64,000 bases of DNA from Sphingomonadales bacterium EhC05 (GTDB lineage Bacteria > Pseudomonadota > Alphaproteobacteria > Sphingomonadales > Sphingomonadaceae): assembly GCA_001650955.1 (NCBI GenBank), contig LXYP01000002.1, forward strand, positions 1 through 64,000, in the 5' to 3' direction. A program made the translations under genes and the position numbers. Within the stretch, counting starts at the first letter, position 1. Each line of letters opens with the position of its first letter. This document shows, in pieces, positions 34,626-41,795 of the stretch. The notes beneath the pieces are model-generated. The model ran no database searches, was not told the DNA's origin, and was given only the letters and a program-made list of their open reading frames with translations.

Positions 34626-36203
34626 TCAGGCAGACACTCTCTTCGGGCTTTTCGGAGGTTCCTCACTGTTTAGCCACAGGTCCAGCGTCTCGTGGAAATG
34701 GCGAATCTTGGACTCCTGATATTGCGCGAACAGCGACACGCCATGCGGCTGACTCTTGACGCCCTTCTGCATGGCCTTGTGATTGAGATAATCCTGGTTG
34801 AATATCTTGTTCAGATAGCTGCCAAACTCGGTTGCCTGGGTATAGTCATCATCGAGATCAAGGAATGTGCATTTCGCCGGCTCTGGCCGTTCCGCGCCTT
34901 CGGGTAGCGCAATCATGTACATCACTTCATGCAAGGACTGTTCTGGATTATTGCCATCCGGACGGAACCGATAAAAGATCGGATTAAAATCAGCCCAAGG
35001 GCTGAAATTCGGGAATACGCTGTAGAAAATAGCGTCGGTCAGTTCGGCATCGCCGATATTGTCGACCATGTCACCCCAGGCCGGACGCATTTCCTCACGG
35101 CGCGCCTGTGCCGCCTCGTCGCGCAGGGCATGAGCCGAAACATCGGTATAGACCATCGGCATATTTTCATCGTCAGGCGCAATTTTTCCGCCAATCCAAT
35201 TGCACATATGCGGATCAGCCGATTTCAAGTCGCCTTCGATATAATTGGAGTCCATATCAAAAATACCGCTCTTGCCATTGGGCAGAGATACTTTGACGCG
35301 ATTCTCTTCCAACCGTTCAAATTTATGCTTGCTGATCGGGTGGATGAAGCTCTGAAAGGCCATTTCATCGGGGAATGCCGTCGGATCGGGCTTTTCGAGA
35401 TCGGTGTGCGGACTGGGTTGCCCGTGGGCCGACATCGCACGCGAGACATTATGCCACACATCATATTTGCTATTGGCATCGGCAAAAGCGGGCATGAGCT
35501 CGGGATGAGTGCCTACAACATGATAGGATTCCATGAAGGCTTCTTGCGCAATTTTCCAATTGCACGGCAGCCGCTTGATCATATGAGCCGCTTTATACCG
35601 CCGCTCGAACGGAATTTGGAAATGACGGTCAAGATCGCCAAGAAAATCTTCCAATGGCTCGCAATCCGGATCAGGATTGATGAAAACAAACCCACCCCAT
35701 TCGCCAACGCGGACATCTTGCAGGCTGTGCGTTTCTTCGCTGACCGATGGGAAATCCCACTGACAAGGGACTTCCTTGAGCTTGCCGTTCAACTCCCATG
35801 ACCAGCCATGAAACGGGCAACGCAGGGCTTTCTGACCTTTTTTGTGATTGTCGCAAATGGCACGGCCCCGATGCATGCAGCTATTGGGATAGGCCTTGAT
35901 CTCATCTTCGGATACCCGGACGATCAGGAAAGACAGTTCGGCAATATCATAAACAAAGGTGTCGCCCACCTCTTTGATATCATCTTTGTGGCAAGTCATT
36001 TGCCAGACGCGCTTCCACAGCATCTCGACTTCTTTGTCATGCTCTTCCTGGGTCCAGTAGCGGCTGGTTTCAACCGTCGTGACACCGGGCGCCATGGGGG
36101 ATTCTTCAAGATATGATGCTGGCGGTGGAACTTTGTCGCCCTCCAGCAATTCGATATAGGATATACCGTTCGACCGATTATGACCGGTTAACGTTTCAAC
36201 CAT
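34626..36203 (-). CDS. Rieske 2Fe-2S aromatic-ring/steroid hydroxylating oxygenase, alpha subunit
   Basis: 525 residues from the ATG at 36203, which has AGGAGAA upstream. The Rieske cluster ligands are Cys109, His111, Cys129 and His132 (CMHRGRA ... CPFHGW). The non-heme iron site lies in NWKIAQEAFMESYHVVGTHPEL split around residue 215, with the H-x4-H pair. It is clearly longer than KshA-type steroid hydroxylases (near 390 residues) and has no beta subunit beside it. Ferredoxin and reductase partners must come from elsewhere. It is divergent from the GST-VOC-ThuA operon. Confidence 0.9.
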   Translation of the reverse strand: MVETLTGHNRSNGISYIELLEGDKVPPPASYLEESPMAPGVTTVETSRYWTQEEHDKEVEMLWKRVWQMTCHKDDIKEVGDTFVYDIAELSFLIVRVSEDEIKAYPNSCMHRGRAICDNHKKGQKALRCPFHGWSWELNGKLKEVPCQWDFPSVSEETHSLQDVRVGEWGGFVFINPDPDCEPLEDFLGDLDRHFQIPFERRYKAAHMIKRLPCNWKIAQEAFMESYHVVGTHPELMPAFADANSKYDVWHNVSRAMSAHGQPSPHTDLEKPDPTAFPDEMAFQSFIHPISKHKFERLEENRVKVSLPNGKSGIFDMDSNYIEGDLKSADPHMCNWIGGKIAPDDENMPMVYTDVSAHALRDEAAQARREEMRPAWGDMVDNIGDAELTDAIFYSVFPNFSPWADFNPIFYRFRPDGNNPEQSLHEVMYMIALPEGAERPEPAKCTFLDLDDDYTQATEFGSYLNKIFNQDYLNHKAMQKGVKSQPHGVSLFAQYQESKIRHFHETLDLWLNSEEPPKSPKRVSA

Positions 36204-36398
36204 TGTCTTCTCCTGAAAAACTAAAAGCACTATCTGACTTCAAAATAGCGAGAAACGGCCGTGAAGCCACTAATGAATCTGGCAGCAAACAAACGCGCCG
36301 TGCCTAGTGGTTTTGAGAGGGTTGGTTCGCATTGCTACCCGTGTATCTTTAAAAAAACAGGCGGCATCGAATCTGCCCAAATTTAGGAGAGCAAAGTC

Positions 36399-37028
36399 TT
36401 GAAACTCTATTCCAGTCTCGGCCCAAACCCCCGGCTTGTGCGCATGTTCCTCGTTGAAAAAAATATCGAGGTGGAGCGAATCCATTTTGATATTGTCGCC
36501 GGCGACAATCGCTGCGCAGAATATGCTGAAAAAAATGTGATGCAGACGACGCCCACTTTGGAACTGGACGACGGCACATTGCTGACCGAATCCACGGTGA
36601 TTTGTGAATATCTTGAAGAAACCAAGCCAGATCCGGTTCTGATCGGGTCAACCGCAGTTGAGCGCGCCGAAACCCGACGGTGGGCGCGGCGTATCGATCA
36701 GGAAATCGCCATCCCGATGACAATGGGCTTCCGCGGCGGCCCTGGTCGCCCGATGTTCGAGCCCCGGATGAATGTGGTCAGCCCTGAAGCCGCCGCAGAA
36801 TTATCGGCGATATCGGACAAGCACTGGATCTGGCTCGACGGACAATTGGGCGATAAGGATCATATCTGCAACGGCAAGCTGACGCTAGCCGATCTGGTCG
36901 CCTTCTGCTTTATCAAATTTGGCGGAACCGTCGGCTGGAGCCTCCCGGATGGCACTGATAATCTGGCGCGCTTTGTCGCGATGATGGAAACACGCCCGTC
37001 CGCTGAAATCTGGCGCGGCGAAGAATGA
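36399..37028 (+). CDS. Glutathione S-transferase family protein
   Basis: 209 residues. N-terminal thioredoxin-like domain (KLYSSLGPNPRLVRMFLVEKN is the usual start, in pieces; then QTTPTLELDDGTLLTESTVI with the cis-Pro and the Glu-Ser that bind glutathione) followed by an all-helical domain with the LTLADLVAF motif. The start is TTG at 36399, with AGGAG nine bases before it. It overlaps the VOC gene by four bases, giving a coupled GST-VOC-ThuA transcript. Sphingomonad GSTs often open epoxides or remove leaving groups in catabolic pathways. Confidence 0.9.
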   Translation: MKLYSSLGPNPRLVRMFLVEKNIEVERIHFDIVAGDNRCAEYAEKNVMQTTPTLELDDGTLLTESTVICEYLEETKPDPVLIGSTAVERAETRRWARRIDQEIAIPMTMGFRGGPGRPMFEPRMNVVSPEAAAELSAISDKHWIWLDGQLGDKDHICNGKLTLADLVAFCFIKFGGTVGWSLPDGTDNLARFVAMMETRPSAEIWRGEE

Positions 37029-37573
37029 GCGACACACCTGCAACCCTGGCCAAGCTCGGCTCGATCATGCAGATCAGCTATGTGCCCGAAGATTATGATG
37101 CGGCGCTCGATTACTGGACCACGAAAATGGGCGCAGGCCCGTTTTTCCACACCGAGACCGTCGATGTCGAAAATGTCAAATATCGCGGCGCGCCCTCGGA
37201 TATCCAGTTTTCGATGGCAATCGGCTATTGGGGCGACGTTCAGGTCGAGCTGATCCGGCCCAATAATGATGCGCCATCGATGTTCAAGGATTGGCGCGAA
37301 AAGGGACTGCAGGGCGTTCAGCATCTCTGCATCATTGTCGATGATCTCGATCATGCCCGCGCATTGACCGAACAGGCGGGAGGCGACATCATCCAGGAAG
37401 TCAGTCTGCCCGGCGGTGTCGGCGGCGCCTTTTACGCCGACTATGGCGGCGGCCCCGGCACGATCATCGAATATCTGCAAATCCCGCAAGCCGGCCTCGA
37501 CGGCTTTGCCGCCATGCGCCAGATGCATCTCGATTGGGATGGCACAACAAATCCCGTGATTGGAAAAGACTGA
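37025..37573 (+). CDS. VOC (glyoxalase/dioxygenase superfamily) protein
   Basis: 182 residues with two beta-alpha-beta-beta-beta modules. The first has MQISYVPEDYDAALDYW and the second LQGVQHLCIIVDDLDHA, where His supplies a metal ligand; VQVELIRP and GTIIEYLQI provide the Glu ligands. Members include glyoxalase, epimerases and small ring-cleaving dioxygenases. Coupled at both ends: it overlaps the GST gene by four bases and the ThuA-like gene by one base. Confidence 0.88.
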   Translation: MSDTPATLAKLGSIMQISYVPEDYDAALDYWTTKMGAGPFFHTETVDVENVKYRGAPSDIQFSMAIGYWGDVQVELIRPNNDAPSMFKDWREKGLQGVQHLCIIVDDLDHARALTEQAGGDIIQEVSLPGGVGGAFYADYGGGPGTIIEYLQIPQAGLDGFAAMRQMHLDWDGTTNPVIGKD

Positions 37574-38361
37574 TGAGCGAAACACCACCAGAACGCCGAC
37601 CAGACCAGAAACCGATTCAATGCGTGCTCGTTGCCGCCGGCAAATATCATGATATTGATTATGCCCGGCTCGAAGTGATGAAGCTGCTCGCCGAAGATGA
37701 CCGCATCCGGGTGCGCGTCTTTGAAGATTATGAAAATCTCGACGCGATCAAAAATGCGGATTTCCTGGTGAGCTACACCTGCGATGTGCAGCCGAGCCCA
37801 GCGGCGCAGACGACCATTCAGGATTTCGTCAACGGCGGTGGCAGATATTTTGCATTGCACGGAACCAATGCGGTCCTGCGCTTTCTCGAAAGCGGTCTTG
37901 TCGATGCGCCGGATGAAATGCCCGTCTTCGCCGACACGCTCGGCACCCGCTTCCTGTCGCACCCGCCGATCATTCCATTCACCGTCGACAATGCGCAGCC
38001 CGATCATCCTCTGGTCAAGGGCATTCCCAGCTTTGAAACCACCGACGAGCAATATCTCGTCGAAACCCGTGCCGAGCTCGATGTCCTGCTGGACACCGAA
38101 TATAATGGCGAGGATGATATCAGCGGCTTTGTCCACAGCGATATCAAAAAGAGCCGCCATCCGGTATTCTACATCCGCCGGATGGGCGAAGGCGCAGTCC
38201 TCTATCTGACCATGGGCCATTGCCGCGGTCATTATGACATGGAGCCGGTGCTCGACTGGTGGCCGGAAGTCGACCGGTCCGGCTGGCAGCAGCCGATCAT
38301 CTATGACCTGATGCGCCGCGGCATTGGCTGGAGCTGCGAAGCGGCCATCGCCAAATTCTAG
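37573..38361 (+). CDS. ThuA-like (class I glutamine amidotransferase-like) domain protein
   Basis: 262 residues from the ATG that shares one base with the preceding stop (TGATG). The ThuA fold is visible in VLVAAGKYHDIDYARLEV, the FVNGGGRYFALHGTNAV loop and FYIRRMGEGAVLYLTMGHC. ThuA-domain proteins are linked to sugar and cyclic-substrate oxidation, but their reaction is largely unknown. Here one is placed in a terpenoid/steroid-like cluster with GST and VOC enzymes, which is an unusual setting. Confidence 0.85.
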   Translation: MSETPPERRPDQKPIQCVLVAAGKYHDIDYARLEVMKLLAEDDRIRVRVFEDYENLDAIKNADFLVSYTCDVQPSPAAQTTIQDFVNGGGRYFALHGTNAVLRFLESGLVDAPDEMPVFADTLGTRFLSHPPIIPFTVDNAQPDHPLVKGIPSFETTDEQYLVETRAELDVLLDTEYNGEDDISGFVHSDIKKSRHPVFYIRRMGEGAVLYLTMGHCRGHYDMEPVLDWWPEVDRSGWQQPIIYDLMRRGIGWSCEAAIAKF

Positions 38362-38405
38362 AATAAAGATTTCAACATCCCGAAACGAACATAAAGGAGC
38401 ATAAA

Positions 38406-39164
38406 ATGGATTTAGGACTCAAGGGCAAGAAAGTCATTCTCACCGGCGGTAGCCGCGGACTCGGACGCGCGGCACTGGAGCATTTCGCCAAGGAAGGCGC
38501 GGATGTTGCCTTTTTCTCGCGCAATGCGGAACAAGTCGCTGCGGCGAAAAGCGAACTGGAAGCCCATGGCGGAAAAGTTTTTGCCGAAGCTTTTGATATG
38601 ACGGATGCCGAAGGCTATCCCAAATGGCTTGAAAAAGCTGCGGGCGAACTGGGTGGGTGCGATATCTTCATTCACAATGTCAGCTCGTCTGGTGCCGGTG
38701 GAACTGGCGACTGGGAAATGACTTTCAACACCGACATTATTGGTGCGGTCAAAGCCATGGAAGTACTCGAGCCCCATCTCGAAAAATCCGATGACGGCAG
38801 CGTGATCTTCATGTCCTCAACCGCCGCATTCGAAACTTTTGTCGCGCCACAGGCCTTTAACGCCATGAAAGCCGCGCTGATCACTTATGGCAGCCAGCTC
38901 AGCCAGGCGCTCGGCCCCAAAGGCATTCGCGTCAACATGGTTTCCCCTGGCCCGATCAAATTCCCCGGCGGCAACTGGTCACAGATTGAAGCGGGCATGC
39001 CCGACTTCTACAATATGACCAAGGCAGGCTTTGCCTTGGGTGATTTTGGCGGTGCCGATGATGTCGCACGCAGCGTGGTCTTCCTCGCCAGCCCGGCATC
39101 CAGCTACACCACGGGAGCCCATCTGGTCATCGACGGCGGATTCACCAAGCGCGTTCAATTCTAG
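38406..39164 (+). CDS. SDR family oxidoreductase
   Basis: 252 residues. TGGSRGLGRAALEHF binds the cofactor, FFSRNAEQ suggests NADP, and the catalytic part is modified: where most SDRs have Tyr-x3-Lys this protein reads FNAMKAALI, so Phe stands at or near the Tyr position. NVSSSGAGGTGD replaces NNAG. The Ser lies in VIFMSSTAA. The altered active site suggests an isomerase/dehydratase-like or non-classical SDR. It closes the catabolic cluster, 44 bases after the ThuA-like gene and just before a hairpin. Confidence 0.86.
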   Translation: MDLGLKGKKVILTGGSRGLGRAALEHFAKEGADVAFFSRNAEQVAAAKSELEAHGGKVFAEAFDMTDAEGYPKWLEKAAGELGGCDIFIHNVSSSGAGGTGDWEMTFNTDIIGAVKAMEVLEPHLEKSDDGSVIFMSSTAAFETFVAPQAFNAMKAALITYGSQLSQALGPKGIRVNMVSPGPIKFPGGNWSQIEAGMPDFYNMTKAGFALGDFGGADDVARSVVFLASPASSYTTGAHLVIDGGFTKRVQF

Positions 39165-39170
39165 ATCAAG

Positions 39171-39202
39171 AAGCATCCCCTTCCTGCGGGACGGGGATGC
39201 TT
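39171..39202 (+). terminator. Hairpin terminator after the catabolic cluster
   Basis: A perfect ten-base stem (aagcatcccc / ggggatgctt) with a twelve-base loop starts six bases after the SDR stop. The following tract (gacttgtctcc) is only weakly T-rich, so termination may be partial. It is well placed to end the GST-VOC-ThuA-SDR transcript. Confidence 0.65.
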
Positions 39203-39373
39203 GACTTGTCTCCTGCGTAAGTACTGATGACCGCTTCGTGCGCAAAGTCGGTCATTATGGATATTATAGCTGCCTTTCCGCTAGCGCCCCAATTGCGGTC
39301 GTTCGCAACAGTCAGATTCTAAGTCCGCTTTGCACCCCAGTTTCGGACATTCCTATGGTTTCCGCTTTATCCC

Positions 39374-40170
39374 GAGGCTGTGTAAAAACGTTACAGCCGT
39401 TTGGTTGTGCAGGAGTATTTTTCTGGTTTGGGAGATTGTAGCGGATAATTGATGACTTCAGCTTCCTTGGCTTTGAGCTCTCGCAGCTTTGCTTTCATGA
39501 ACGCCAGTTTCTCGCCAAGGTGACTTGCTTTCTCTTCGGCAACATTTCCTTACTGCGCGTCCGCCATATCCAGGACATGCAGATAGCGCGATATGCTTTG
39601 CTCCACCTGATCAATCCGGCGCTTGAGCTTTCCGCGTGTATGATTGCGTTCGCGCGCATTAACAGCCTTGAACTTGGACCCATCAATAGCGCCGATAGCC
39701 TCGGCAAACAAACCCAGACCACAGCATAATTCCACAAACTGGCTACAGACAGTTTGGATAGCTACTCGATTGTCTTTCCTGAAGTTGGCTATCGTCTTGA
39801 AGTCCGGTGCCAGATGCCCGGTCAACCACATCAGCTCAATATTGCGGCCCGCTTCGCGTTCCAGCCTCCGGCTCGACTGGAGATGGTTGAGGTAACCGTA
39901 GATATAAATCTTGAGCATTGTGGCGGGATGATAAGCCGGACGGCCAGTCGACTTAGGCTGAACGCTGGCAAAACCTAACTCGCCCAGACCCAGCTCATCA
40001 ACATAAGCATCCACCATACGAACCGGATTATCATCCCCAACATAATCTTCAAGGCTTGGCGGCAATAATAGCTGCTGTGTCCGATCCACACCTTCAACAA
40101 ATCGTTTCATTCACGCCTCCTGATAACCAATCAGAATATAACAGAAATTATAACGTTTTTACACAGCCTC
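39374..40170 (-). mobile_element. Internally deleted IS1182-family insertion sequence
   Basis: The element is bounded by perfect 20-base terminal inverted repeats (39374-39393 and 40151-40170, starting gaggctgtgtaaaaac). Between them lies a truncated transposase. At 797 bases it is about half the length of complete IS1182-family elements, and no second copy is in the window. No clear target duplication can be seen next to the ends. With both ends intact, it could still be moved by a transposase supplied in trans. Confidence 0.87.
39391..40110 (-). pseudogene. IS1182-family transposase, broken by a stop and an internal deletion
   Basis: The first 186 codons are intact and match the IS1182 N-terminus (RPAYHPATMLKIYIYGYLN, RRLEREAGRNIELMWLTG, AIGAIDGSKFKAVN). 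An in-frame TAA at 39550-39552 follows ADAQ. Reading on in the same frame gives a further coiled segment (AEEKASHLGEKLAFMKAK) and then a Lys-rich tail ending at 39391 within the terminal repeat. The whole frame is about 240 codons where full transposases have roughly 450-500, so the catalytic C-terminal half is missing. Confidence 0.85.
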
Positions 40171-40228
40171 TCCTGAAAGGGGACCTTAGGACGTAGGGAT
40201 ATCCACATCAAAAGATAAAAGCCTTAAC

Positions 40229-40247
40229 TTCCCATCCCGGATGGGAA
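40229..40247. promoter_or_regulatory. 19-bp perfect palindrome upstream of the lipoprotein gene
   Basis: TTCCCATCC and GGATGGGAA flank a single central C. It lies about 160-180 bases before the lipoprotein gene and eight bases before an FNR-like site. No T-run follows, so it reads as an operator more than a terminator. Confidence 0.6.
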
Positions 40248-40254
40248 ATTGTTA

Positions 40255-40268
40255 TTGATTTGCGTCAA
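40255..40268 (+). promoter_or_regulatory. FNR/FixK-type box
   Basis: TTGAT-TTGC-GTCAA matches the TTGAT-N4-ATCAA consensus of Crp/Fnr oxygen-responsive regulators at nine of ten fixed bases. It stands 142 bases before the lipoprotein start, far enough for activation of an intervening promoter. It suggests the lipoprotein and perhaps the TPR-CHAT genes respond to low oxygen. Confidence 0.55.
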
Positions 40269-40410
40269 TGATATGCAATATGATTTCTGCTCAGATGAGT
40301 ATCAAAAATACGATGAATGAGGAAATCTGATATTCTACCAAGCTGCCACGATGTTCAAACTAACATGCCACGGCGAGTAATCTTCAAATTGAATTAGGGA
40401 AATGCTGAAA

Positions 40411-40935
40411 ATGGTAAAACGCAAATTTTTTTTGATAGTTAGTATGTTAGCGATTGCTGCATGTGGGGAAACGGCTTCTCAAGATACGACCAGTTCTGCA
40501 GAAGAGGAAAAAAGTGAAGTTGTCGAAACTGCTTCAGTCGATAAGGCAAAAGAAAACGAACCCCAAAAGCAGGAGGGTGATGTCAACGCAACTGCCGAAG
40601 CAGAAGACAATTCTCATTCACCTTCAAAAGCTGATGCAGGCTCAGAACCATCAGATTGCAAAATTAAATCTCACCCTGCTGATGCCGAGTTTAAGGGTGA
40701 TTGTGAGTTTGTTCCATCAGGTGGTGGAAGTTTCTCAGTACAAAGATCAAGTGGAGAAGCCTTCGTTGATGGTATTACACAGTTTATCCTTGAACTTGAC
40801 ACCAAAACAGCGGCCGGATTTTCGGCACGCAGTGCGGATGGTGAGTTAAACTATCTTGGCACCGCGGAGAAATCGACCGTCGATGCAGCCTGTTGGGAAG
40901 CTGAAAATTATTCAGTCTGCGTTTATGGAAAATAA
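40411..40935 (+). CDS. Acidic lipoprotein of unknown function
   Basis: 174 residues. A lipoprotein signal ends LAIAAC with Cys18. Residues 20-80 are a low-complexity Glu/Ser/Lys/Ala linker, and the remaining 90 residues form a compact domain with four Cys (SDCKIK, GDCEF, AACWEAENYSVC), probably two disulfides. I do not recognise the family. An ATG three codons upstream (40402) is possible, but AGGGA is better spaced for 40411. It precedes the TPR-CHAT pair by about 100 bases on the same strand and shares their lower GC content. Confidence 0.78.
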   Translation: MVKRKFFLIVSMLAIAACGETASQDTTSSAEEEKSEVVETASVDKAKENEPQKQEGDVNATAEAEDNSHSPSKADAGSEPSDCKIKSHPADAEFKGDCEFVPSGGGSFSVQRSSGEAFVDGITQFILELDTKTAAGFSARSADGELNYLGTAEKSTVDAACWEAENYSVCVYGK

Positions 40936-41038
40936 CATAGTGCAATGGTGACAATGCGTTATCGACAGTTCAATTATTGTTGACCGTCGATAATTGCTGC
41001 GCTGGGGTCGCGAAGCTGTATTGTTGGAGTTTGTTGCT

Positions 41039-41794
41039 ATGAGTTATTTTCTGAAGCCAAAGTTTGCTATTGGTTCGATTTTCGGCCTTGCTGTTGCCGG
41101 GGTTTTGATGGCTGGCATTCAATCTGCCGATGCTCAGCTTGGGGCAACCGGCGCGACAACAACACAAAGCGCTGACCGTTCATGTCGCGATGATGGTGAA
41201 CGATTTGCAGGATCCGGAATTTGCAAGGGCCAGTCGGTCAACTATATGAATATCGACCCCAACCGGTTACCGCCTCTAATGGACGGATGCTCATGGGAAC
41301 CAAATGAGGCTTCTATGCCTGGAGGCGATTGGCTGTTGTTTCTCGCTGCTTCTTGTAACGGGATCACAACCCAATTGGAATTTTCAGGTGGCGCGAAACT
41401 TGCCAGTATTTCGATACAGCGCTCGGCCTTAAATGGAGGAGCACCAGGATCCGAAGTTGCGATAGTGGATCATCGCGGTGATCGTGATCCTAACGGTGCT
41501 GTGCTTTATTCTGCGCGTAAGGGGATGAAAAGAAAAACCGATCTTGAGAATTGCATAGCGCGGACTATTCCAGAATTGGGCGAATACACTTATCAGGTAG
41601 ATTTACCAGATGCACAGCAAGCAGGCGCTCCTCAAGATGGCCCCCAGTCAAGTTGTGATCGCTTTGGTCGGGACGATGAGAATAATGCTTACTGGCGGGT
41701 TTTGGAGAACCATGTGGTCTTTTTCAATTTGGGGCAGGATGCATATCTGGATTTCGCTCCACAATCGCTGACTATCATCCAACCGCAATCCTGA
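41039..41794 (+). CDS. Exported protein encoded ahead of the TPR-CHAT gene
   Basis: 251 residues from the ATG at 41039; a longer frame to 40994 is less likely because the signal peptide (KFAIGSIFGLAVAGVLMAG ending SADAQ) starts here. The mature part has several Cys (SCRDDGERF, GICKGQ, DGCSWE, SCNG, NCIA, SCDRF) and no family that I recognise. The gap to the CHAT gene is one base, so both are made together, and the protein is a candidate substrate, inhibitor or partner of that protease-like protein. Confidence 0.8.
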   Translation: MSYFLKPKFAIGSIFGLAVAGVLMAGIQSADAQLGATGATTTQSADRSCRDDGERFAGSGICKGQSVNYMNIDPNRLPPLMDGCSWEPNEASMPGGDWLLFLAASCNGITTQLEFSGGAKLASISIQRSALNGGAPGSEVAIVDHRGDRDPNGAVLYSARKGMKRKTDLENCIARTIPELGEYTYQVDLPDAQQAGAPQDGPQSSCDRFGRDDENNAYWRVLENHVVFFNLGQDAYLDFAPQSLTIIQPQS

Positions 41795-41795
41795 A

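Noticed and set aside
34929-35801. 290-codon plus-strand frame opposite the Rieske oxygenase gene
   Set aside because: Shadow of the oxygenase reading frame, whose Rieske and iron ligands are intact.
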